DNA of 64,000 nucleotides from Psychrobacter sp. UBA3480. GTDB lineage: Bacteria > Pseudomonadota > Gammaproteobacteria > Pseudomonadales > Moraxellaceae. Made by a program: the position numbers and the translations under genes. This document shows, piece by piece, positions 43,896 to 51,025 of the stretch; position 1 is the first letter of the stretch, and each line of letters begins with the position of its first letter. Under the pieces are notes generated by a model. The model ran no database searches and was not told the origin of the DNA. It saw only the letters and a list, made by a program, of their open reading frames with translations. The stretch is taken from the NCBI RefSeq assembly GCF_002377945.1, contig NZ_DFQV01000028.1:7486-71485 (forward strand), in the 5' to 3' direction.

Positions 43896-44762
43896 ATGGC
43901 GTCTAAATCACTGGCATTCGAAGTAGACAATAACGGTGTTGTTGTTGTGTCTGACAGCAAGTTATTTGAGCTGTTAATCATCGCTCGTGCCGCTGCGACA
44001 TTTTCGCAAAAGATGGCTGATGTCAATACAAAAGGCGTTGATGGAATCAGCGGGTTTGTGGGTTACTACAAGCACACTATCAACAGCACAGCAGGTTTTA
44101 CGGGCGATAACGACGTTAGTATTATTAGTGGCGATATTCAGACATCGCTTGCTAGAGTTGAAACTAATATTGAAAAGGCTTATTCAAACATCCAAAAGAG
44201 CACAAGCAAGTTACGAGTGAGCAACTACCAAAAAGAGACATGGGATTTCTTTGCAGAGTTGGTCGATCTGACGGTTGATTCAGTGCGGGTTATCTCAGAT
44301 CGCCACAAGTTAATTAAAGGTTTTGATGGTATGTATGACCATAACACTCGGATCAAGTTTAACCAGGGAGACCATGAGTGGGTTTATAACGTCAGAACTA
44401 AAGGCGAGGAAGAATCTGTTATCAAGGGTTTTGCTGATGGAGTTGAAATCAAAGACATCAATGGGCCGAATGCCTTGGTATTTTTCCTGCTATACAAGGT
44501 TTCTTGGGTGATAGGAATGGACTGTGGTTATGACTTTATGGTTCAACAGCTATCCCGAAATCAAGAGCTTGTTAGAATCGCCAACAAAGTATCAAACATC
44601 ATCGGTGGTGACGCGGCGCGCTATATCTCTATTGCTTTTAATTTAAAGCATTTGCAAGCAGAGACAAACATCAGTGAAAGTGATGCGTTGTCGCAAGTGA
44701 TTACTGACCAAGTACGATGCGATCATGATGAATTAAAACGACTTAAATCAGCATTTGCGTAG
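43896..44762 (+). CDS. Hypothetical protein, first gene of a three-gene run
   Basis: 288 residues from the ATG at 43896 (AAAGGA seven bases upstream). The longer frame starting with GTG at 43824 would begin inside the promoter. No family recognised. Residues 15-110 hold alternating helices and Gly-rich turns (GVDGISGFVGYYKHTINSTAGFTG-type). The middle is helical (TWDFFAELVDLTVDSVRVISD), and near 210 is a hydrophobic helix (ALVFFLLYKVSWVIGMDCGY). It is followed 18 bases later by a NADAR gene and then by the 45262 gene, with no terminator between, so the three are probably one operon. Confidence 0.75.
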   Translation: MASKSLAFEVDNNGVVVVSDSKLFELLIIARAAATFSQKMADVNTKGVDGISGFVGYYKHTINSTAGFTGDNDVSIISGDIQTSLARVETNIEKAYSNIQKSTSKLRVSNYQKETWDFFAELVDLTVDSVRVISDRHKLIKGFDGMYDHNTRIKFNQGDHEWVYNVRTKGEEESVIKGFADGVEIKDINGPNALVFFLLYKVSWVIGMDCGYDFMVQQLSRNQELVRIANKVSNIIGGDAARYISIAFNLKHLQAETNISESDALSQVITDQVRCDHDELKRLKSAFA

Positions 44763-44780
44763 CATGGAGAGGTGGCGGCA

Positions 44781-45212
44781 ATGATAAAACGATTTGCAGA
44801 CGAGTATAGATGGGCGAGTAATTTTGCAGCATGTGATGTTGTACTTGATGATGTCGTATATCCTAGCGTCGAACACGCTTATGTCGCCGCCAAGACCATT
44901 AACACACAACAAAGACTAGATTTGCTGGACATGACAGCGGGTGAAGCCAAAAGAGTAGGGCGTGCTTTCGATATCAGAGAAGATTGGCTGGACATCAAAA
45001 TAGCTGTTATGACCGATCTGCTCAATCAGAAGTTCTCACAGCAACCATTCAAAGAGCTGTTATTAGCAACGGGTGATGAAATCATCATAGAAGGTAACTG
45101 GTGGGGCGATTTGTTTTGGGGAATGAATTTGGAATGCACCGAGGGTGAGAATAATTTAGGAAAGCTGCTAATGAGTATCCGTAGCAGACTTCAAAATTCC
45201 ACTGGCATATAA
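44781..45212 (+). CDS. NADAR (YbiA-like) family protein
   Basis: 143 residues from the ATG at 44781; GAGAGG lies upstream, and a GTG three codons earlier is possible. Family landmarks: WASNFAACDVVLDDVVYPSVEHAYVAAK, with the SNF and P-S-V-E-H-A-Y motifs, then A..VGRAFD, DIKIAVMTDLL..KF, LLATGDEIIIEGNWWGD..WG and NNLGKLLMSIR. NADAR proteins are N-glycosidases acting on ADP-ribose-like or riboflavin-pathway compounds; some remove ADP-ribose from guanine bases and act as antitoxins in phage defence. No ADP-ribosyltransferase was recognised next to it, so that role is only possible. Confidence 0.88.
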   Translation: MIKRFADEYRWASNFAACDVVLDDVVYPSVEHAYVAAKTINTQQRLDLLDMTAGEAKRVGRAFDIREDWLDIKIAVMTDLLNQKFSQQPFKELLLATGDEIIIEGNWWGDLFWGMNLECTEGENNLGKLLMSIRSRLQNSTGI

Positions 45213-45261
45213 TACATAGATGGGCTAGACACAGCTTAACTAAAAACACTTAAGGATTTTT

Positions 45262-45876
45262 ATGCACTACAGCAAAGAGCATTCACCGTCAGCATTAAGT
45301 ATTGAGAAAATCAATGCTGTGGGTAGAGTTCTAAGTATTCAACAAGAGACGGATATCCCTATTTTAAGCAAAGATAAGTTCTTTGTAGCTTTTGGCGACC
45401 ATTACCCAATGGGTAAGCGCGATATGAAAATGAATATGAATGATCTGCGGGTAAAAATAAAAGATACTGTCGAACGGTTTTGTCAGATGAACCATTTGCC
45501 CTTATTTGCAGCATCATGGTGGCCAGTTTACTCAAAGCTTGGTGCCGATAGCAGCCTTTTTACCACCTCGCTCGTTGGCCTTGATGAGAAAACCGCTAAA
45601 GAATGCAAGCTTATTGGGTTTGTTATTGTAGAGTCGCTGACACTAAACCTCTACTACGATATAGAGAGCTATAATTACGATGAGATTGAAAAAGCGGAGC
45701 GCGAACTACTAGAGTCTGAGCTGTATCTAATGGCACGCTGGAAAGATGGGGATCTCTATACTGTATGCCTGGATGATGGCAAAGGTGAACGGCTGGAAGA
45801 GTATGTTATGCGCTGGAAAGGCGACAGTATAGACGCGGTTATTGAGGACTTGCTATCTGAAATAGCGGAGGCATGA
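45262..45876 (+). CDS. Hypothetical protein
   Basis: 204 residues, AAGGA five bases before the ATG. Soluble, mixed alpha/beta: a Trp-rich segment (LPLFAASWWPVYSKLG), a strand KLIGFVIVESLTLNLYYDIE, an acidic helix (YNYDEIEKAERELLESELYLMARW) and an acidic end. No known family. It follows the NADAR gene and ends with a strong terminator, closing the three-gene run from 43896. Confidence 0.72.
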   Translation: MHYSKEHSPSALSIEKINAVGRVLSIQQETDIPILSKDKFFVAFGDHYPMGKRDMKMNMNDLRVKIKDTVERFCQMNHLPLFAASWWPVYSKLGADSSLFTTSLVGLDEKTAKECKLIGFVIVESLTLNLYYDIESYNYDEIEKAERELLESELYLMARWKDGDLYTVCLDDGKGERLEEYVMRWKGDSIDAVIEDLLSEIAEA

Positions 45877-45897
45877 TAATTAGAGCCAAAGGCCATC

Positions 45898-45933
45898 AAA
45901 AAACCTTATATATTCACAATATATAAGGTTTTT
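45898..45933 (+). terminator. Rho-independent terminator
   Basis: AAAAACCTTATATAT / ATATATAAGGTTTTT arms over a short TCACA loop. Confidence 0.85.
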
Positions 45934-45979
45934 CACTATAGATTGATGAAAATAAGATACTTATTAGCAGTCAAATCCT

Positions 45980-46008
45980 TTGACATTGTACGACTTATTG
46001 TTTATGAT
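45980..46008 (+). promoter_or_regulatory. Promoter P6 with GTACGA box and 5' hairpin
   Basis: TTGACA (45980), 17 bp, TATGAT (46003); spacer TTGTACGACTTATTGTT. The hairpin at 46020-46039 has arms AGTT and AACT, a bulged A, GGC / GCC and loop ATTTA, eleven bases after the -10. It may drive the relic frame at 46066 and, if read-through occurs, repA. Confidence 0.8.
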
Positions 46009-46065
46009 GATTCGTGTGTAGTTAGGCATTTAGCCAACTTTTAGTCACTAAATAAAGGATTTCAT

Positions 46066-46146
46066 TATGAATAACGCAAGGCTTAAAGCCCGTCTAACGA
46101 ACTTAAACCGACAACCACCTAGCCTTATTTTGACGCTAAAACATTG
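46066..46146 (+). pseudogene. 26-codon frame, decayed copy of the start of the 49573 gene
   Basis: With AAAGGA upstream, MNNARLKARLTNLNRQPPS continues to a stop at 46146. Its leader and first 13 codons align with those of the 49573 gene (MNIAELAAHQKNL), so promoter, hairpin and start were duplicated and the rest lost. It could still be translated as a leader peptide. The 558-base gap 45877-46434 holds only this, P6 and two terminators. Confidence 0.5.
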
Positions 46147-46298
46147 AATACCAAACAAAAATAATTATTACTGCCAACAACGCGTGGCAAGACCCAAGAT
46201 AGAAAAATAGTTTATTCTTATTTTGCAAACTATGAAACAATGACGTAATATTGCACTTCTTAAGTTACTTTTTGTAAACAAACTTAAGTTAAGCGCAT

Positions 46299-46332
46299 AA
46301 AAAAACACTCTTCGGGCAAGAAGAGTGTTTTT
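46299..46332 (+). terminator. Rho-independent terminator upstream of repA
   Basis: AAACACTCTTC / GAAGAGTGTTT stem with T run. It would stop P6 transcripts before repA, so repA needs its own promoter within about 100 bases or read-through. Confidence 0.8.
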
Positions 46333-46425
46333 GGGTATAACTCAAAATTAGCACCAACCTATTCAAATTAATGTCCAATTCTGCATGTGCATTGTAGCAT
46401 ATCTAGCAGACTTGGCAAGGAAGCG

Positions 46426-46467
46426 ATTTTAGCCATGAATGAACAAATTTTAGCCATGAATGAACAA
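46426..46467 (+). repeat. 21-bp tandem duplication across the repA start
   Basis: A 21-bp unit (ATTTTAGCCATGAATGAACA plus A) occurs twice in a row, giving two in-frame ATG codons at 46435 and 46456. Copy number changes would add or remove seven residues without a frameshift. Confidence 0.9.
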
Positions 46468-47538
46468 AAAAACATAAATGTCACACAGATGCTTGAGATG
46501 CATAGCGAATTAACTGATGCACAGAAAACAGCTATGAAGCAGGTTCTAAGTGATGAAGAGTATGCCGCAAGCATAGGCGATGACAACATTGCATCTTATA
46601 GCTTTTTTGGCTTCGATGATGAAGCGAGAATTGGCTTAGAAGAAATCCAAGAGCACAATAGCGATCAAAGAAAGTTTATTTTAACTAGACGACAAAAGAA
46701 GTTAATAGAAGCTGCATCTGTTATCCAAGATGTCAGTGCTAACGACGCCAAAACTATCGTTTACTATCCCCCTTATTTATCAAAGACGACCCTACCTTTT
46801 AGAAAAACAGATGAAATGACCTTTAAGCGTACAAATGGCAGCATTGAGATGTCAATTGTCGCTCACCCTGACTATGGGCTGCCTTATGGTATTGTAGCAA
46901 GACGATTGCTGGTTTACTTAGTGAGCTACGCTATAAAAAATAAGGCCAATGCTATACCGGTTGTATCTATCAGGGATTTACTCAGAGAACTAGGAATGGA
47001 TACGGGTGGACATAACAGCTCTTTAGTATATGACATGCTAAAACGACTTGCCGGATCGACTTTATTTATAACTGGTAACGACAAAGAAGGCGAAGAGATC
47101 AACATTAATAGATGCGGCATTATCGAGACTGTGAGTATTAATAAATCCCGAAAACTTAACTCTGGCAACCATGTAACGCTTGATCCTAAATTTTATGAAT
47201 TATGCTGCATTTCAGCAAGCCCAATCGATAATAGAGTAATAGAGCAATTAACAGCACCGCTTGAGTTCGATCTTTATGTTTTCTTACTAGTGAGATTAAT
47301 ATCGGTTAAGAAGTTAACTCGAATCAAATGGGAAGACTTTATTGGCCAGTTCGGAAGCAGCAATAAGACTGCTAAATCTGCCAAGCAAGAAATCAAAGCT
47401 GCTATAGAGCACGTTAAAATCGTCCAGCCCAAAATGAAAGTTAGTTATGATAATGATATTGTCATATTAAAACCCTCTGTTTCAGCAATTAAAACACGAA
47501 AAGGAAGATATGCCACTAGAGTCAAAGTAGAGAGCTAA
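46435..47538 (+). CDS. repA: Plasmid replication initiator (RepA_C-type)
   Basis: 367 residues from the ATG at 46435, with AAGGA about 12 bases upstream; a second ATG is at 46456 in the duplicated unit, and the frame is open further up. It resembles plasmid RepA proteins with a RepA_C domain: VAHPDYGLPYGIVARRLLVYLVSYAIK, then SIRDLLRELGMDTGG, LDPKFYELCCISASPIDNRVI and PLEFDLYVFLLVRL. These bind iterons and open the origin. The iterons and DnaA boxes start 100 bases after its stop. A strong terminator lies between. This is the main evidence that the DNA is, or carries, a replicon. Confidence 0.85.
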   Translation: MNEQILAMNEQKNINVTQMLEMHSELTDAQKTAMKQVLSDEEYAASIGDDNIASYSFFGFDDEARIGLEEIQEHNSDQRKFILTRRQKKLIEAASVIQDVSANDAKTIVYYPPYLSKTTLPFRKTDEMTFKRTNGSIEMSIVAHPDYGLPYGIVARRLLVYLVSYAIKNKANAIPVVSIRDLLRELGMDTGGHNSSLVYDMLKRLAGSTLFITGNDKEGEEININRCGIIETVSINKSRKLNSGNHVTLDPKFYELCCISASPIDNRVIEQLTAPLEFDLYVFLLVRLISVKKLTRIKWEDFIGQFGSSNKTAKSAKQEIKAAIEHVKIVQPKMKVSYDNDIVILKPSVSAIKTRKGRYATRVKVES

Positions 47539-47551
47539 TCGTGATTTATAT

Positions 47552-47582
47552 AAAAAAGCCGCTAAAATTAGCGGCTTTTTTT
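47552..47582 (+). terminator. Terminator of repA
   Basis: AAAAAAGCCGCTAA / TTAGCGGCTTTTTT with almost no loop extra; strong. Confidence 0.9.
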
Positions 47583-47589
47583 GTGGGTA

Positions 47590-47930
47590 TTTGTCTGTGG
47601 ATAAGCCTATTAATAAGGCAAGTTATCCACGGTAAAATTCCTACCGAACTGCGGTAAATTTCCTACCAAGCTGCGGTAAATTTCCTACCAAGCTGCGGTA
47701 AACTTCCTACCAAGCTGCGGTAAATTTCCTACCAAGCTGCGGTAAATTTCCTACCGAACTGCGGTAAATTTCCTACCACATTCCTTTGTATCGCTTTCGG
47801 CTTATGGGATGTAGCGGTCGCCCTATAGTATCTTTCCTGTAGTTCCCCTGTAGTTCCCTGTAGTTCCCCTTTAGCTAACCTATATAAATTTTCCTGTAGT
47901 TTATTTTTTATTTCTGTGGATAAATAAGAT
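47590..47930. other. Replication origin (oriV)
   Basis: DnaA boxes are at 47596 (TGTGGATAA), 47623 (TTATCCACG) and 47915 (TGTGGATAA). Between them are six 22-bp iterons and, at about 47836-47901, four copies of CCTGTAGTT at 10-11-bp spacing except the last. AT-rich DNA (TATATAAATTTTCC onwards) lies at 47880-47935, a likely unwinding element. With repA just upstream this is a standard iteron origin layout. Confidence 0.88.
47641..47777. repeat. 22-bp iterons, six plus one partial
   Basis: Units containing CTACC, AGCTGCGG and TAAATTTC start at 47641, 47663, 47685, 47707, 47729, 47751 and (partial) 47773 with an exact 22-bp period. The first and last full units have GAACTGCGG instead of AAGCTGCGG. 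They are the expected RepA binding sites. Confidence 0.95.
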
Positions 47931-48021
47931 GTTTGAAAAACCTCTTTAAAGCATGCTAATCGAATCAAATTAAACCATCCTAGCTCGGGTATATTATATT
48001 TACAGGTTAAGCTAACGCAGA

Positions 48022-48050
48022 TTGACTCTGTACGACTTATTATACAAAAT
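48022..48050 (+). promoter_or_regulatory. Promoter P7 with GTACGA box and 5' hairpin
   Basis: TTGACT (48022), 17 bp, CAAAAT (48045); spacer CTGTACGACTTATTATA. The hairpin at 48060-48081 has a bulged A, GAC / GTC and loop ACTTA; the GAC/GTC pairs replace GGC/GCC of P6 and P8, a compensatory change. Confidence 0.7.
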
Positions 48051-48112
48051 AAAATGATTAGGTTAGACACTTAGTCAATCTGTAGTTAATAAATAATTTG
48101 CTTTATTTGATA

Positions 48113-48148
48113 TAGTTTAGTAAATTGATTTATGAATTTACTAAACTA
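48113..48148 (+). promoter_or_regulatory. 13-bp perfect inverted repeat before the HTH gene
   Basis: TAGTTTAGTAAAT (48113) and ATTTACTAAACTA (48136) are exact inverted copies with a 10-base loop, ending just before the HTH gene's start. It is a likely autoregulatory operator, or in RNA a hairpin next to the ribosome site. Confidence 0.65.
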
Positions 48149-48158
48149 GGTGTTAATG

Positions 48159-49127
48159 ATGAATGAGAGCGCTGAATTGGTTGTTCTGGCCTTAAAATTA
48201 TTGAAATGCAATCAAAAAACCTTAGCTGAGAAACTTAGTGTGTCAGCGACTCAGATTACAAAATGGAAGGCTGGCGATTATATATCTATTGATATGAGAG
48301 AGAAAATTGAGAACATGCTTGATCTAAAGGGTATGCCTACTAATATGGTACTTATGTCAGGATCGGTTGAGAATGCAATTCAATGGACATCTTTGATTGA
48401 TACCATAGCAAGCATAGTTGGTGGTATGTCAGAAACGGGTTATGAGACAAAACCTTTGGTTTATCAGGAAGAACTTGGTGAGTTAGGTTGGAGTACATTT
48501 TTGACTTTAGATGAGATGGGTGTCGTTTTACCTGATACCTTTCCTAATGAACTCAAAGAGGCTAATCAAGCCTATAACGATGATAGTGATGAATATGATA
48601 ATGAAGAAGCTTTTGACGTTATTATCAACAACCCTTACTCTGCACTAATTTATAAAATATACAAAAACCTAAATGATGTTTATGGGTTTTATGCCGCTTA
48701 CGTCCATAAAATAATGTTTAATGACGAGCTCGATCTATTTTGTACTGATGCTGACAATATTGAACCTAGTTTAATGGACTTAGCTGCCAGTAAGCTTAAT
48801 GAAGAAGATACACAGTTGGCGACCAACTTTCTAAGCTTTAGACTTAAGACAAAAACCAATTTTGAAGAATGGTTGAATATTGTTAAGCTGGCCGCTATTG
48901 AGCGCAATGTTCCATTAGGTGCTGAGCTATTAGATATGATTCATCAGTCGTCAGACGCATTGTGTCATAATGCTGAGAGACAGGCATTAGGTCTCAATAA
49001 AGAACGTTTGCATCCTGATATCTACATGAATGAGTTATTAGTAGGTATGCGTACCATGCATGCTGTATTACCCCATATTCTTAAAAAGCTGGATATTCAG
49101 GTTGATGTTCTTGGTAGCCAGCTTTAG
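48159..49127 (+). CDS. HTH-domain protein next to the origin
   Basis: 322 residues from the ATG at 48159; ATG at 48156 and GTG at 48150 are alternatives, and AGGTG favours 48159. The first 60 residues are a helix-turn-helix of Cro/XRE type (LLKCNQKTLAEKLSVSATQITKWKAGDYI). The other 260 residues are acidic and helical with no known domain (DVIINNPYSALIYKIYKNLNDVYGFY; LKTKTNFEEWLNIVKLA). Its position beside oriV, downstream of P7 and a perfect inverted repeat, makes it a good candidate for the regulator of copy number or of the P-family promoters, but this is inference. A terminator follows. Confidence 0.8.
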   Translation: MNESAELVVLALKLLKCNQKTLAEKLSVSATQITKWKAGDYISIDMREKIENMLDLKGMPTNMVLMSGSVENAIQWTSLIDTIASIVGGMSETGYETKPLVYQEELGELGWSTFLTLDEMGVVLPDTFPNELKEANQAYNDDSDEYDNEEAFDVIINNPYSALIYKIYKNLNDVYGFYAAYVHKIMFNDELDLFCTDADNIEPSLMDLAASKLNEEDTQLATNFLSFRLKTKTNFEEWLNIVKLAAIERNVPLGAELLDMIHQSSDALCHNAERQALGLNKERLHPDIYMNELLVGMRTMHAVLPHILKKLDIQVDVLGSQL

Positions 49128-49162
49128 TGCAAACCACTTAAGTAGCTTCTTTTTGTTAGGGT

Positions 49163-49197
49163 TAAAAACCACCAGCCTATGTAAGTTGGTGGTTTTT
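49163..49197 (+). terminator. Rho-independent terminator
   Basis: AAAAACCACCA / TGGTGGTTTTT stem, ten-base loop. Confidence 0.88.
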
Positions 49198-49383
49198 CGT
49201 TTTCATAGTCGTTTACCCTATGCTAGAACACTCTTAGATACTCTCCTTGCTCTCAAAGACGCCTTATGCCGCCAAAGTACCTCTATGACATCAATGAAGG
49301 TTCTGTGCGCTCAGTGACACGCTCTACGATGCCAATAGCGATAAGCTGACAATAAAAAAGGCCACTCTTACCACATCCTTTCA

Positions 49384-49432
49384 AGTGTAGGTATTACCCA
49401 AGAAACCCATGCTAAGCACTAACGGGCATCAG
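49384..49432 (+). repeat. Solo right end of an IS605-type element
   Basis: CAAGTGTAGGTATTACCCAAG followed by AAACCC matches the sequence 3' of tnpB on the reverse strand near 20815-20790 (CAAGTATGGGCATTACCTAAG then AAACCC) at most positions. A CCC...GGG hairpin follows, as in the element end. No tnpB is attached, so this is a relic, possibly including an omega RNA scaffold. The rest of the 445-base gap 49128-49572 shows a terminator, P8 and nothing else I can name. Confidence 0.6.
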
Positions 49433-49486
49433 AATTTTTTCTGAATATATATCAATAAGAAGATACTTATCGATGGTCCTTACAAC

Positions 49487-49515
49487 TTGACTATGTACGA
49501 CTTATTGTATAGTAT
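49487..49515 (+). promoter_or_regulatory. Promoter P8 with GTACGA box and 5' hairpin
   Basis: TTGACT (49487), 17 bp, TAGTAT (49510); spacer ATGTACGACTTATTGTA. The hairpin at 49525-49546 has arms AGGTT and AACCT, a bulged A, GGC / GCC and loop ATTTA, nine bases after the -10. Confidence 0.8.
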
Positions 49516-49572
49516 ATAGATATTAGGTTAGGCATTTAGCCAACCTGCAGTTATTAAATCAAGGATCTCTTT

Positions 49573-50394
49573 ATGAATATCGCAGAGCTTGCAGCCCATC
49601 AAAAAAACCTAGCACAACAAATACCCGGCTTTATTGAGAAGCGGGACAGAATGATCCAGACCGCAGTAAACAGAGCCAATAATTATCTTAATATCCTCAA
49701 TAGCGGCGGTACTGATGTTGCAGAACGATTTATCGCTCAACAGCGTAAAATCGTCAAAGCTCAGCCAATACCTATGGCTAAGAAAATAGAAGGGATTGAC
49801 TACTTGCCAGCAGTACGCCATGCCTTTAAGGGCGTTAGCATGCCTGAATCACAAGTCGTTAATAGCATTGAGAAAGAAAAACAAAGAAACATGGGGTACA
49901 TTCTAGCGGGACTGCTACCTATCGCTGTAGATGAATCAGTCGTTATGACAATCATCAATGCCTCTCCAGTACCTAACGGCCTTACCGACGTTGCCACGAT
50001 CAAAAAATACCTGTCAGATAGGCTAATGAGTTTTTTATCATTTGCTCATTACCAGACAGCACTAAATAAGCTTAGCGCCGCACTTACAACAGGCAAAGAA
50101 ATTACCTTTTCAAATTATTCGATACGTGATACCAATGAGATTGCATACCTTGTTGGGTATCTGTATGTATTCGACTTCCTTTACGCTACAAAAAACAATC
50201 TTACTTATCCAGAAGTAGTGGCTCAGGCTGGCGGCTTTATCAGCAACGTCATGACAATACATACTGGAAAAAATTTGGAAAAAATGACAGGGATTGATCT
50301 AGGATTGCCCTTAAAAGAGGCGCTTAGACTTACTTTGAAAGCAACTACTGTATCGGCAATAACCCAACCTACCCAAAATATTCGAGCAAGTTAA
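49573..50394 (+). CDS. Hypothetical protein, first gene of P8 run
   Basis: 273 residues; AAGGA seven bases before the ATG. Helical and basic at the N-terminus (EKRDRMIQTAVNRANNYL), with a central hydrophobic stretch (NMGYILAGLLPIAVDESVVMTII) and another at about 190-205 (EIAYLVGYLYVFDFLYAT), perhaps amphipathic. No family recognised. It opens a run of closely spaced same-strand genes (gaps of 8, 92, 19 and 23 bases) up to 53317. A decayed copy of its start lies at 46066. Confidence 0.75.
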   Translation: MNIAELAAHQKNLAQQIPGFIEKRDRMIQTAVNRANNYLNILNSGGTDVAERFIAQQRKIVKAQPIPMAKKIEGIDYLPAVRHAFKGVSMPESQVVNSIEKEKQRNMGYILAGLLPIAVDESVVMTIINASPVPNGLTDVATIKKYLSDRLMSFLSFAHYQTALNKLSAALTTGKEITFSNYSIRDTNEIAYLVGYLYVFDFLYATKNNLTYPEVVAQAGGFISNVMTIHTGKNLEKMTGIDLGLPLKEALRLTLKATTVSAITQPTQNIRAS

Positions 50395-50402
50395 GGACTA
50401 CA

Positions 50403-50933
50403 ATGCAAATAACCGAACTAAAACACTTAACCACATGCATTGATTTAAATAACGGCAATCAATGCATAGACGGAAAGCATCATCTTTTCGTGTTCTCTTT
50501 AAAAACTGGCAATGCAGGGTTTGAGGTGTTTTATAAGAACGAAGACATGCCCTATAAAGTCAAACAGGTATCTGGTGTTAGCAGACGGGTGACAGATGAA
50601 GAGTTCTCTCGGCTTAACGCCCTATGCAGAATCAGACTAAACCAAGAAGTAAATAACAACCTTGTTTTGATACCTGAGTATGTGCATATAGCGAAAATTA
50701 TTGCCATTGAACTACAAGCCACAGGATTTGAAGATTTCCTTGAAGTCGCGGCAAAGCTACACGCTAGCACCAACGAGAACGACGCTCACTTCCAACTATC
50801 AGAGATGCTTTTGTGGGAGATGGAGCTAGTAGAGATGGACGACGACGAGACTGATGTACTCATTGATAGTATTATTCATAAGCTGCGCGGTTCAGACCAA
50901 CCATCTGAATGGAATAAGTATCTTAGGCAGTAG
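50403..50933 (+). CDS. Hypothetical protein
   Basis: 176 residues, AAGGA five bases before the ATG and only eight bases after the previous stop, so translation is probably coupled. N-terminal strands with cysteines (TTCIDLNNGNQCIDGKHHLFVFSL) are followed by helical segments and an acidic region (LLWEMELVEMDDDETDVLIDSIIHKL). No recognised family. It shares the P8 transcript with the 49573 gene. Confidence 0.72.
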   Translation: MQITELKHLTTCIDLNNGNQCIDGKHHLFVFSLKTGNAGFEVFYKNEDMPYKVKQVSGVSRRVTDEEFSRLNALCRIRLNQEVNNNLVLIPEYVHIAKIIAIELQATGFEDFLEVAAKLHASTNENDAHFQLSEMLLWEMELVEMDDDETDVLIDSIIHKLRGSDQPSEWNKYLRQ

Positions 50934-51025
50934 ATCTAGCGGCAGTTATCCTTGTATATGAAGTAAGCTTTTTTCATCGAAACAACTTTGGTTGTAAATC
51001 AAAATACCACTTAAGGAAATCAGTA

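Noticed and set aside
47729..48070. Reverse-strand 113-codon open frame across the origin
   Set aside because: It runs through the iterons, DnaA boxes and the AT-rich region; the translation reflects iteron periodicity and has no plausible ribosome site.
49060..49317. 85-codon + strand frame after the HTH gene
   Set aside because: It begins inside the HTH gene in another frame, crosses its terminator and has no ribosome site.
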